From JAICJR01 sp963848495 (GTDB lineage Bacteria > Actinomycetota > Thermoleophilia > Solirubrobacterales > Thermoleophilaceae), in NCBI GenBank assembly GCA_963848495.1, contig CAWKDV010000004.1:1054001-1118000 (forward strand): a DNA stretch of 64,000 nucleotides, given 5' to 3'. How positions within the stretch are numbered: the first letter of the stretch is position 1; every line of letters begins with the position of its first letter. Position numbers and translations under genes: made by a program. The notes under the pieces are model-generated. The model was not told where the DNA came from, did not search any database, and was given only the letters and a program-made list of their open reading frames with translations. Of this stretch, positions 43,758 to 51,989 are shown piece after piece.

Positions 43758-46700
43758 CTACAGGCCTGACGCCCGGCGCTTCACCCACTGCACCTTCTCG
43801 CAATCCTTGGCCACGCGGTCGCCGCGATCGGCCTTCGCCACGTCGCGCCCCGCGCCGCACGCCAGGCGGTCGCCGCCTGCGCCGTCCCGGGCATCGAGCG
43901 TGTCGTTCCCCGGACCGCCGTCCAGCACGTCGCGGCCGGGCCCGCCGACCAGCACGTCGTTGCCCGCCCCGCCCAGCAGGCGGTCCGCCCCGGCTCCTCC
44001 GGAGAGGCGGTCGTTGCCGCCGAGGCCGCGCAGCACGTCGGCGCCGCCAGTGCCGGTGAGCGTGTCGGCGCCGCCGGTGGCGCGCGCCGGCGGCGCGGGT
44101 GCGACGGGAGGCGCCGGCCGAGATGGGTCCGGAGCCGGAGCGGCCAGGACTGGCACGTTCAGCGAGATCGAGTCGGCCGCCGTGACCCCGCCCGGACCGC
44201 TGGCGGTGACCCTGCACGAGAGCGCGTGGCCGCGATCCGCCTCCGCCACCACATACGCGGCGCCCGAGGCGAGCGGCGCGCCATCGCGCAGCCAGGCAAC
44301 GTCGAGGCTGTGCGCGTCCACCCAGTCGCCGGGATCGCAGGACACCTGTGTCCCCGGCGTACCCGCGCCAACGAGGCTCGGACCCACGCTCGGCTGCGGC
44401 GGGTTCCAGCCCACCGTGACCGCCGCGGAGTCCGCGCTCCCGTACCCCCAGGCCCAGCTCGTGGCGGTCACGGTGCAGACGACGTCCTTGTCGCGGTCGT
44501 CGCGGTCCAGCGTGAGCTTGTCCGCCGGCCACACCCAGCGCGGATCGCCGTCGACCGTCCAGTTGTAGTCCCAGCGATCCGGCGCGTAGCTCCAGCTGCC
44601 GCGCTGGCAGGTGAGCGTCTGCCCGGGGCGCGCCGTGCCCACGATGCGCGGCGCGGTGGTGGCTGCCGGCGGCGGCCGCGGCACGGTGACCGACGCAAAG
44701 GCGCTGTGCTCACCGCCGCTGTTGCGAGCCGTGACCGTGCACCAGATGCCTGCGCCCTCGTATTCCTGGAGCACGGTCAGGTCGGTGCCCGTGCCCACCG
44801 ACACGCTGTCCACGAACCACTCGTACGAGTAGGTGAGTGGCGTGGTGCTGTCCCAGTCGCCAGGCGTGCAGCTCAGCGTCTCGCCCGGCGCGGGGATACC
44901 GCTCATCACCGGCTCCGAGACGAGCGTCGGCGGCCCGGGCGGCACCACCGCCGCCGACTCCGCGCTCGCCCTGCCGCCGGCCGACACCGCGGTCACGCGG
45001 CAGGAGATCTCCTTCAGCGCGTCGGAGGGGCCGAGGCGGTAGGTCGCCTGGTCGGCGTCCTCGATCGGGTCGCCGCCGCGCAGCCACTGGTACTCGAAGC
45101 TCGCCGGGATGACGCTCCAGTCGCCGTCCTCACAGGTGAGCTGCTCCTGGTACGCGACCGTCCCGGAGATCCACGGCGCCACCGTGTTCGCCGGCGGCGC
45201 CGGTCCGCCGGCAGGGCCGGACTCCGCCGCCGCCGCACCGCCCAGGCCGTGGGCGGTGACCACGCAGGTGAGCGCGTGGCCGGCGTCGCCGGCCTTCATC
45301 ACGTAGGTCGACCCGGCCTCGCCGTCGATCGCCGTGCCGTCCCGCCGCCAGGCGTACGAGTAGGACAGCGGCGAGCCGGTCCAGGCGCCGGCCGAGCAGG
45401 TCAGCGTCTCGCCGGGCGCCACGTCGCCGGCGATCTCGGGCGACGAGGTGTTCTCGAGCGGCATGCTGAACGAGGCCACGCTGCGCACCAGGTTCTGGCG
45501 GAAGTCCACCCAGTGGAAGCTGCCGGCGAAGAGGATCGACGACTGGTAGGGCACCAGCGAGTAGATCACGCTGTCCACGTGCGTCATCTCCTGGATCTGT
45601 GCGCCGTCGCTCTCGCGCACGCGCACGAAGATCGCCTCGTCGGAGTCCCAGGCGCCGTCCGTTCGCGAGCCCCCTAGGTACAGCTCGCTGCCACTCACGG
45701 CGAGCGCGTTCACGCTGATGCCCTCGGTGAGGCCGGCGTCCCAGGAGGCGAGCGTCCCGTCGCCGGCGTCGACCGCTGCGACGTCGAGGCGCGCCTCGCC
45801 GTTCATGCCGGTGAACATGCCGCCGACGACGAGCCGGCTGCCGTCCACAAGCAGGGAGTAGACCGCCGGATCGGGGCCGCTCGGCTGAGCGCTCCAGTCC
45901 GCGAGCGGCGCGCCGGCCGGATCGACCGCTGCGAGCTTCGGGTGCGGCTGACCGCCGACGGTCGTGAACTTGCCGCCGAGGTAGGTCGTCCCGGCGGCGC
46001 GTGCGAGCGCGTACACCTCGCCGCCCCCTGGGTCCGGCGCCCAGGCGCCCACCGAGCCGCTGGCGAGGTCCACCTCGGCCGCACCACTCCGGCTCTGGCC
46101 GCCGACGCTGGTGAAGCCGCCGCCCAGGAACACGTCGCCCCCGTCCACCGCCAGCGCTCGCACGCTGCCGCCCGCCACGCCCGGGTCCCAACCGGTGGCG
46201 GCGCCGCTGACGGCGTCAAGCGCCGCCAGCCTGGAGCGCGCGGCGCCGCCGGCGTGTGTGAAGTCCCCGCCCGCCAGCACGTTGCCGCCGGCGACGGCGA
46301 GTGCGCGCACGGTGCCGTCCGCGCCGGGGTTCCAGGCGGTCGGCTCGTCGCTCAGCAGGTCGACGGCCGCGAGCTTCTCGCGCACTGCGCCTCCGACCGA
46401 CACGAAGTTCCCGCCCACCACCACGTCGCCGCCCTGCGCGGCGATGGTGCGTGCGTAGACCGTGCCCTGTCCATCGTCCTGCGGCATGTAGGCGCGGAAG
46501 ACCTCATCGCCGCCGGCGGCGAGGTCGAATCCGCGCACCAGCGGGCGGTAATCGAGCCAGGCGACGTCAGCCGTACCGCTCACGTAGAGCGTGTTCCCGA
46601 CGAGCGTCACCGCGGTGAACCCCGACGACCAGGGCGTACCCTGCGCGGCGCCGGTGGTCCCGTCCACCGCCTCGAGGGGGCCGAAGTTGCCCTGTACGGT

Positions 46701-47630
46701 GAACCAGGCGCCGCTCAGGTAGAGCCGGTCGTTCACCGGCGCATAGGTGAGCTTCGTCACGCCGCCGTCGGCCACCGGCGCCCAGCCGGGCACGAGGCCG
46801 CCGCTCGCCAGGTCGAACGCGGCCAGGTGGCTGCGCGCGGTTCCCCCGACGGCGTCGAAGCCACCGGACACGTAGAGCGTCGAGGCGCTCGAATCGAGCG
46901 CCGTGACGTTGGCGGCCGACATCGGCGGCGCCCAGCCGGTCAGCGTGCCCGTGCCAACGTCGAACGCCGCCAGCCCGGCGCGCGCCTGCCCCGTGATCGT
47001 CTGGAACTGGCCGCCCACGAACAGCCGCGAGCCGCTCGGCTCGAGCGCCAACACCTGACCGTCGGGCTGCGGCGCCCACGACCGCAGCGCCCCGCTCGTC
47101 GCGTCCAGAGCGGCGAGTCCGGCACGCGCCTGCCCCCCGATCGTGGCGAACTGGCCCGCCACGTAGAGCGTCCCGCCGACGCGCGCCAGCGAGCTGACCC
47201 CCGCGTCCGGCTCCGGCGCAAAGGCGGGATCGACACTGCCGTCGGCCAGCACGTGGACCAGGTTCTTGCGGGTCAGCCCGCCGATCTTCGTGAAGTCCCC
47301 GCCCACGTACCAGCCGCCCGCCCCGTCCGGCTCGACGATCTGCACCCAGCCGTACCGGTCGTCGACCTGGGGGAAGCTCGTGTCGGGCGCGCCGGTCGAG
47401 TCGAGCTTGGCGAGCCCATTGGTACGCGGCCCGACGTAGCGGAAGTTGCCACCGAGGTAGAGCGTGTCGCCGGAGCGGGCGAGCGCGAACACGTCGCCGT
47501 CGACGACCCATGGATGGCGGTCGGGAGCACGGGGAAACGAGGCCGCGCGCGCGGCGGCCGGGACCAGCGCGCTGAGTGTGAGGACCGCGGCCAGCAGCGC
47601 CGGCCGCATCCAGTGGCATCCGTGCCGCAT
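43758..47630 (-). CDS. Large secreted beta-propeller / Ig-like / RTX-repeat protein
   Basis: The 1290-residue protein has a signal peptide (to about residue 29). About fifteen delta-60-type units of roughly 45 residues follow (VFALARSGDTLYLGGNFRYVG style, each with a GGxF turn), likely forming one or more beta propellers (about 35-700). Next come five Ig-like domains (about 710-1170), each with a Cys pair and a GxW motif (LTCSAGAWTG, LTCEDGDW, LSCTPGDW, LTCQRGSW, VSCDPGDW). A Pro-rich linker leads to four to five RTX calcium-binding nonapeptides (GGAGNDVLVGGPGRDVLDGG). GGAG precedes the ATG. Expected location is the cell surface or outside; adhesion or polymer binding is the likely role but unproven. 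Confidence 0.85.
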   Translation of the reverse strand: MRHGCHWMRPALLAAVLTLSALVPAAARAASFPRAPDRHPWVVDGDVFALARSGDTLYLGGNFRYVGPRTNGLAKLDSTGAPDTSFPQVDDRYGWVQIVEPDGAGGWYVGGDFTKIGGLTRKNLVHVLADGSVDPAFAPEPDAGVSSLARVGGTLYVAGQFATIGGQARAGLAALDATSGALRSWAPQPDGQVLALEPSGSRLFVGGQFQTITGQARAGLAAFDVGTGTLTGWAPPMSAANVTALDSSASTLYVSGGFDAVGGTARSHLAAFDLASGGLVPGWAPVADGGVTKLTYAPVNDRLYLSGAWFTVQGNFGPLEAVDGTTGAAQGTPWSSGFTAVTLVGNTLYVSGTADVAWLDYRPLVRGFDLAAGGDEVFRAYMPQDDGQGTVYARTIAAQGGDVVVGGNFVSVGGAVREKLAAVDLLSDEPTAWNPGADGTVRALAVAGGNVLAGGDFTHAGGAARSRLAALDAVSGAATGWDPGVAGGSVRALAVDGGDVFLGGGFTSVGGQSRSGAAEVDLASGSVGAWAPDPGGGEVYALARAAGTTYLGGKFTTVGGQPHPKLAAVDPAGAPLADWSAQPSGPDPAVYSLLVDGSRLVVGGMFTGMNGEARLDVAAVDAGDGTLASWDAGLTEGISVNALAVSGSELYLGGSRTDGAWDSDEAIFVRVRESDGAQIQEMTHVDSVIYSLVPYQSSILFAGSFHWVDFRQNLVRSVASFSMPLENTSSPEIAGDVAPGETLTCSAGAWTGSPLSYSYAWRRDGTAIDGEAGSTYVMKAGDAGHALTCVVTAHGLGGAAAAESGPAGGPAPPANTVAPWISGTVAYQEQLTCEDGDWSVIPASFEYQWLRGGDPIEDADQATYRLGPSDALKEISCRVTAVSAGGRASAESAAVVPPGPPTLVSEPVMSGIPAPGETLSCTPGDWDSTTPLTYSYEWFVDSVSVGTGTDLTVLQEYEGAGIWCTVTARNSGGEHSAFASVTVPRPPPAATTAPRIVGTARPGQTLTCQRGSWSYAPDRWDYNWTVDGDPRWVWPADKLTLDRDDRDKDVVCTVTATSWAWGYGSADSAAVTVGWNPPQPSVGPSLVGAGTPGTQVSCDPGDWVDAHSLDVAWLRDGAPLASGAAYVVAEADRGHALSCRVTASGPGGVTAADSISLNVPVLAAPAPDPSRPAPPVAPAPPARATGGADTLTGTGGADVLRGLGGNDRLSGGAGADRLLGGAGNDVLVGGPGRDVLDGGPGNDTLDARDGAGGDRLACGAGRDVAKADRGDRVAKDCEKVQWVKRRASGL

Positions 47631-47763
47631 GTTGCTCCTTCAGCGGACAATCGACCGCGCGCGGCGGAAGTTGACGCCCCACTCGCGCAAACGCGGGAAA
47701 TGGCGCCTTTTACCGTCCCATCGGTATTGCATCGGCGCGGCCGCTCCGTACGCTTGCGAGGCG

Positions 47764-47985
47764 ATGGCGTCCGACACGGTGCATCTGGAAGGCGGCCCGT
47801 TCCACGGCGTCACGGCGGTGCCGGGAACCGTGGTCATGTCGGGCGGCTCGACCGTCAGCGTCTACGACGTCGACCGCCACCTGGAGCACCTCTACGACGA
47901 GTGCGACAGCACCTCGGAGGGGGCGCGCGAGAAGGTCTTCAGGTACCGCGGGACCTTCGCCGCTCAGCCCCAGTCCGAGATGTAG
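47764..47985 (+). CDS. Small hypothetical protein
   Basis: The 73-residue protein runs from ATG 47764 (GAGG four nt before). It contains VHLEGGPFHGVTAVPGTVVMSGG and FRYRGTFAAQP, beta-rich with no signal peptide or membrane helix. I do not recognise a family. Its last 22 nt overlap the convergent PilZ gene. Between it and the large secreted-protein gene, 47631-47763 is non-coding and presumably holds divergent promoters. Confidence 0.55.
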   Translation: MASDTVHLEGGPFHGVTAVPGTVVMSGGSTVSVYDVDRHLEHLYDECDSTSEGAREKVFRYRGTFAAQPQSEM

Positions 47986-48368
47986 GCGTCGTTCAGGGCG
48001 GACCCGGCCAGCAGCTTCGACATCACCGCCGATCGGACCGTCTCCGACGTCCCGATCCAGCGCTCGACGGCAATTCCCGAGCCACCCTTGCCGCGGTGCG
48101 CCACCCTTCCCTCGCCCTCGCCGCTGATGCCGCCGCCGTCGAGCACGAAGCGCACGCTCGAGCCCACTGGCAGCTCCAGGCCGCGCAGCCGGATGCCGCC
48201 CTCGGAGAGGTCGATCACCCGGTGACGCGTCGGCGAGGACGAGCGTCCGACCACGCTCGCCGACAGCCCGCCGATATGCGCCCGGCCGTACTGCCGGAAA
48301 CCTCCCGGCCCTAACGCTCTGTCTCCGCCCTTGCGCTTCTTGGGGCGGCTTTGCGGTAATGCGCCCAT
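47964..48368 (-). CDS. PilZ-domain c-di-GMP receptor
   Basis: The 134-residue protein has an Arg-rich N-terminal part, then TRHRVIDLSEGGIRLRGLELPVGSSVRFVL. This contains the PilZ ligand signature D/N-x-S-x-x-G (DLSEGG) and the basic residues just before it that grip c-di-GMP. No other domain is present, so it would work by binding a partner. It is the only clear c-di-GMP receptor in the window and fits with the cyclases and phosphodiesterases to the left. Confidence 0.8.
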   Translation of the reverse strand: MGALPQSRPKKRKGGDRALGPGGFRQYGRAHIGGLSASVVGRSSSPTRHRVIDLSEGGIRLRGLELPVGSSVRFVLDGGGISGEGEGRVAHRGKGGSGIAVERWIGTSETVRSAVMSKLLAGSALNDAYISDWG

Positions 48369-48418
48369 TGACGATCACACCCCAGTTCGTGCCGCCGGTC
48401 AGGGAAGCCTAAGCGGTC

Positions 48419-48451
48419 TTGCCACCCCCGGGAATCCCCCGAAAGTGGCAA
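48419..48451. terminator. Stem-loop after the ECF41 gene
   Basis: TTGCCAC (48419-48425) and GTGGCAA (48445-48451) form a 7-bp stem around a 19-nt GC-rich loop, 12 nt past the sigma-gene stop. The remaining bases of 48369-48462 show no gene and should include the PilZ promoter. Confidence 0.45.
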
Positions 48452-48462
48452 TTTGCGAGCTT

Positions 48463-49341
48463 CTAGGCGCCGGGAACGGCTCTCAGCTTGCTCTGGTCCG
48501 CGACCAGGTCGAGCGCGGCGATGCGGCCGCCGACGATCGTGAAGCCGAGCACCGCGAACGGCGACCCGCCGGGCGGCACGATCACCAGGCCGGCGGCGCC
48601 GTTGACGACCGCGGGCCGAGCCCAGCCGGCGAAGCGCCCGCCGCGCGCGAGCACCTGCTGCGCCACGGCCTCGGCGCCTACCACCGGCTCGCGCGCCCGC
48701 GGCGGTACGCCGCCGCCGTCCACGCGGAAGACCACGTCCGGATCGAGCACGGCTAGCAGCGCGTCGAAGTCGCCCGCGCGCGCCGCCGTGAGGAAGGCGT
48801 CGACCACCTCGCGCTGGCCCGACAGGTCGGCGTCGGGCTCGGGAGTGGTGCCGCGCACGCGGCGCCGGGCGCGGCTGGCGAGCTGCCGCGCCGCGGCCGG
48901 CGTGCGGTCCACGATCGGCGCGATCTCCTCGAACGGCATGCCGAACATGTCGTGCAGCACGAACGCGAGGCGCTCGGCGGGCGACAGCGCATCGAGCACC
49001 ACGAGCAGCGCCAGCCCCACCGAGTCGGCGAGCAGCGCCTCCTGCTCGGGGTCGCCCTCGGGCTCGAGGCTGACGAGCGGCTCGGGCAGCCAGCTCCCAA
49101 CGTAGTCCTCGCGCCGTGAGCGCCGCGCTCGCAGCATGTCGAGCGACACCCGTGCGACCACGGTGGTGAGCCAGCCGCCGAGGTTCTGCACCTCGCGCGT
49201 GTCGGAGCGGTTCAGGCGCAGCCACGACTCCTGCACGGCATCGTCCGCCTCGGTCATCGAGCCGAGCATCCGGTAGGCCACCGAGCGCAGATGCGGGCGC
49301 TGGCGCTGGAACTCCTCGGTCACTAGGTCACGTTCGCTCAT
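48463..49341 (-). CDS. ECF41-type sigma factor with SnoaL-like extension
   Basis: The 292-residue protein has sigma region 2 (LRSVAYRMLGSMTEADDAVQESWLRL), the ECF41 linker motif WLPEP in DYVGSWLPEPLVS, region 4, and a SnoaL-like extension (about 170-285) with DGGGV where ECF41 factors have DGGGK/R. This is closer to the ECF41 consensus than the copy at 11808. The extension takes the place of an anti-sigma factor. It is divergent from a DrrA-like exporter rather than the usual COE-type enzyme, and the intergenic region holds mirrored ECF41 promoters, so it probably controls itself and the exporter. Confidence 0.9.
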   Translation of the reverse strand: MSERDLVTEEFQRQRPHLRSVAYRMLGSMTEADDAVQESWLRLNRSDTREVQNLGGWLTTVVARVSLDMLRARRSRREDYVGSWLPEPLVSLEPEGDPEQEALLADSVGLALLVVLDALSPAERLAFVLHDMFGMPFEEIAPIVDRTPAAARQLASRARRRVRGTTPEPDADLSGQREVVDAFLTAARAGDFDALLAVLDPDVVFRVDGGGVPPRAREPVVGAEAVAQQVLARGGRFAGWARPAVVNGAAGLVIVPPGGSPFAVLGFTIVGGRIAALDLVADQSKLRAVPGA

Positions 49342-49342
49342 T

Positions 49343-49369
49343 GGTCACATCTTCCGTTTCGGGTCCGTC
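49343..49369 (+). promoter_or_regulatory. Candidate ECF41 promoter toward the exporter genes
   Basis: GGTCACA (49343-49349), 16 nt, CGTC (49366-49369). It matches the ECF41 motif except for the first base and would start transcripts about 48 nt before the ABC ATPase ATG. Confidence 0.65.
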
Positions 49370-49377
49370 ATATGCCT

Positions 49378-49404
49378 GACGACCATGACGCGGCCGATGT
49401 GACG
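49378..49404 (-). promoter_or_regulatory. Candidate ECF41 promoter toward the sigma gene
   Basis: On the minus strand CGTCACA (49404-49398), 16 nt, CGTC (49381-49378), again one base from the consensus. It mirrors the plus-strand promoter around a centre at about 49373-49374, so the two -10 elements face each other 8 bp apart. Confidence 0.65.
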
Positions 49405-49423
49405 GCCGAGAAAGCGATTCGAG

Positions 49424-50383
49424 ATGACGATCCAGATGCTCGGCCCCGCGGTGGCGGTCAGCGAGCTGCGAAAGACCTATCCGAACGGCGTCGAGGCCGT
49501 GAAGGGAATCGACTTCGAGGTGGCGGCAGGCGAGGTGTTCGGCCTGCTGGGACCGAACGGCGCCGGCAAGTCCACCACGATCGGGATGCTCACCACGACG
49601 ATCGCGCCAACCGGCGGCAGCGCCCGCCTCGCCGGCTACGACGTGGTGCGCCAGCCGTTGCTCGCGCGGCAGGTGAGCAGCGTGGTGTTCCAGGAAGCCG
49701 TGGTGGACCGCGGCCTGACCGGCCGCGAGAACCTGCGTCTGCACGCGCGTCTCTGGGGCGTGCCGCAGGCGGAGGCCGAGCGGCGCATGTCGGACCTCGT
49801 GGAGGCGCTCGGCCTGTCCGCGCTGGTGGACCGTGCGGTGGCCACCTACAGCGGCGGCGAGCGGAGGCGGCTGGAGATCGCCCGCGCGCTGGTATCCACG
49901 CCGCGCGTCCTGTTCCTCGATGAGCCCACCGTCGGGCTCGACCCGCGCATCCGCACCGAGCTGCTCGAGGTGATCGCCGACCTGCGCGGGCGCGAGGAGA
50001 TGACCATCCTCCTCACGACCCATTACTTGGACGAGGCGCAGCGCCTTTGCGACCGCGTGGCGATCGTGAACCTCGGCGAGATCGCCGGGCTCGACACCCC
50101 CGCCGGTCTGCTTGCCGGCCTCGGCACGGAGATCCTCGAGCTGCACGTGGACGGCGATGCCGCCGCAGCCCTGCAGCAGCTGCGCGTGCGCGGCCTGGCT
50201 GGAGCGGACGCGTTCGCCGTCGGGTCGCGGCTCACGCTGCCACTCGGCCGGCGCGGCGCCGCGGAGGCCATGGCCGCGATCCAGGACAGCGGCCTGCCCG
50301 TCTCCGGCCTGACGAGCCGCCCACCCAGCCTTGACGACGTCTACCTGCGGCTGACCGGCAACGAACTCGCCGAAGCCGCCTGA
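49424..50383 (+). CDS. ABC exporter ATPase, DrrA/daunorubicin-resistance type
   Basis: The 319-residue protein has Walker A GPNGAGKST, signature YSGGERRRLEIARALV, Walker B VLFLDEPTVGLD and the C-terminal DUF4162-type domain of DrrA-like drug-exporter ATPases. It pairs with the ABC-2 permease directly downstream. The probable cargo is a hydrophobic compound or lipid. The start is ATG 49424; ATG 49436 is a close alternative. The promoter region looks like a target of the divergent ECF41 factor. Confidence 0.9.
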   Translation: MTIQMLGPAVAVSELRKTYPNGVEAVKGIDFEVAAGEVFGLLGPNGAGKSTTIGMLTTTIAPTGGSARLAGYDVVRQPLLARQVSSVVFQEAVVDRGLTGRENLRLHARLWGVPQAEAERRMSDLVEALGLSALVDRAVATYSGGERRRLEIARALVSTPRVLFLDEPTVGLDPRIRTELLEVIADLRGREEMTILLTTHYLDEAQRLCDRVAIVNLGEIAGLDTPAGLLAGLGTEILELHVDGDAAAALQQLRVRGLAGADAFAVGSRLTLPLGRRGAAEAMAAIQDSGLPVSGLTSRPPSLDDVYLRLTGNELAEAA

Positions 50384-50399
50384 CCGAAGGAGCACAGAA

Positions 50400-51239
50400 A
50401 TGGCCGCAATAGCAATCCGCAGTCCGCAGTCCGCAGTCCGCAGTCCAAGTGCTTTGCGCACGCTGGCGGGCAGACGAGCAGCGCTAACGGCGAGGAACCC
50501 CCGCCAGATCGCAATACCCCTCCTCACCCCCATCCTGTTCGCCGTGGTCATCGCCCCGGCGCTCAAGATCGCGCTCGGCGGCCTGCACACGCACATCGAC
50601 TACACGGCGTTCGTCGCCGTCGGCACGGTCGGCCTGCTCGTGCCGCTCACCACCACGTTCGCCGGGCTCAGCGTGATCGTCGACCGCGCCAGCGGCGCCC
50701 AGCGCGAGCTGCTCGCGGCCCCGATCCGGCGGGCGCTGCTCGTGTTCGGCAACCTGGCGGTGGCGCTGTCGCTGGCCGCCTTCCAGGTCACCGTGCTGAT
50801 CGGCGTGGCCGCGCTGCGCGGAGCAGAGTTCCACGCACGCCCCGCGGGCGTGGCCTGGTTCGTCACCGCCGCGGTGCTGTTCACCACGCTGATGTACGGG
50901 GTCGCCGAGACGATGGCGGCGAAGCTCCCGCAGCAGGAGGAGTACATCGGCGCGACGCCGGTCGTGGCGATCCTGCCGTGGTTCTTCGGCGGCGCGCTCT
51001 TCCCGATCGCCGCGCTCCCGGGCGCGCTCACTGTCTTCGCCAAGTTTCTGCCGCTCACACACGTGCTGGCGCTGCTCCGCTACGGGCTCGTGGACCCGCG
51101 CGGCGGCGGGCTCCACGACATCTGGGGCAGCGGCAATACGACGGTGCAGGCCTGGCTGAGCCTCGCCGTGGTGCTGGCCTACACGCTCGCGTTCACAGCG
51201 CTGGCGGTCCGCACCTTCTCCCGCTCCGCGGTGGGTTGA
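50400..51239 (+). CDS. ABC-2 type exporter permease, DrrB-like
   Basis: The 279-residue protein has six predicted membrane helices and the ABC-2 pattern (VPLTTTFAGLSVIVDRASGAQRELL, FLPLTHVLALLRYGL). It should form the membrane part of the exporter whose ATPase precedes it by 16 nt; GAAGGAG is well placed before the ATG. The first 20 codons (AIRSPQSAVRSPSALR) are encoded by a (CCGCAGT)4 tandem repeat. Gain or loss of one copy would shift the reading frame at the very start of the gene. Confidence 0.88.
   Translation: MAAIAIRSPQSAVRSPSALRTLAGRRAALTARNPRQIAIPLLTPILFAVVIAPALKIALGGLHTHIDYTAFVAVGTVGLLVPLTTTFAGLSVIVDRASGAQRELLAAPIRRALLVFGNLAVALSLAAFQVTVLIGVAALRGAEFHARPAGVAWFVTAAVLFTTLMYGVAETMAAKLPQQEEYIGATPVVAILPWFFGGALFPIAALPGALTVFAKFLPLTHVLALLRYGLVDPRGGGLHDIWGSGNTTVQAWLSLAVVLAYTLAFTALAVRTFSRSAVG
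50417..50446. repeat. Four tandem CCGCAGT copies inside the permease gene
   Basis: Four exact heptamers plus CC begin 17 nt after the permease ATG. The unit is not a multiple of three, so copy-number change would alter the frame. Confidence 0.92.
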
Positions 51240-51251
51240 TAATCACCCGCC

Positions 51252-51989
51252 ATGGAGCGGATCGCGGTCGTCACCGGGGCGGGCTCCGGCATCGGCCGTG
51301 AGGTCTCGCGCGCCCTGCTCGGCGCCGGCTGGAAGGTCGCGCTGGCGGGGCGCCGCGAGGCGCCGCTGCGCGAGACGCTCGAGGGGCACGGCAGCGGCCT
51401 CGTGATCCCCACCGACGTCTCGGACGAGCCCGCGGTGCGCTCGCTGTTCGAGCGCACGCGCGACGAGCTGGGCCGGGTGGATCTGCTGTTCAACAACGCG
51501 GGCCACTTCGGCGTGCCGGCGGCGTTCGAGGACGTGCAGCTCGAGGCCTGGCAGGCGGTGGTGGACACGAACCTCACCGGCGCCTTCCTGTGCGCCCGCG
51601 AGGCCTTCCGCGTGATGAAGGAGCAGGATCCCCAGGGCGGCCGGATCGTGAACAACGGCTCGATCTCGGCGCACGCGCCCCGCCCCTACGCGGCGTCCTA
51701 CACCGCCACCAAGCACGCGATCACCGGTCTCACCAAGCAGCTCTCGCTGGAGGGCCGCAGTTACGACATCGCCTGCGGCCAGATCGACATCGGCAACGCC
51801 ACCACCGAGATGACCGCGGCGATGTCGCGCGGGGTGCCGCAGGCCGACGGCTCGCTCCGGCCCGAGCCGGTGATGGACGTCCGGGATGTGGCGGACGCGG
51901 TGCTCTACATGGCCGGCCTGCCGCTCACGGCGAACGTCCAGTTCATGACCGTGATGGCCACGAAGATGCCGTTCGTCGGCCGCGGCTAG
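51252..51989 (+). CDS. Short-chain dehydrogenase/reductase (SDR)
   Basis: The 245-residue classical SDR has the NAD(P) loop VTGAGSGIGREV, NNAG, catalytic Ser in NNGSISAHAP, and the YTATK catalytic Tyr/Lys. The Arg in the ALAGRREAPLR region after beta strand 2 hints at NADP preference, but this is not certain. It follows the exporter permease by 12 nt, so it may belong to the same ECF41-driven transcript and act on the exported compound or its precursor. It ends four nt inside the convergent VOC gene. Confidence 0.88.
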   Translation: MERIAVVTGAGSGIGREVSRALLGAGWKVALAGRREAPLRETLEGHGSGLVIPTDVSDEPAVRSLFERTRDELGRVDLLFNNAGHFGVPAAFEDVQLEAWQAVVDTNLTGAFLCAREAFRVMKEQDPQGGRIVNNGSISAHAPRPYAASYTATKHAITGLTKQLSLEGRSYDIACGQIDIGNATTEMTAAMSRGVPQADGSLRPEPVMDVRDVADAVLYMAGLPLTANVQFMTVMATKMPFVGRG

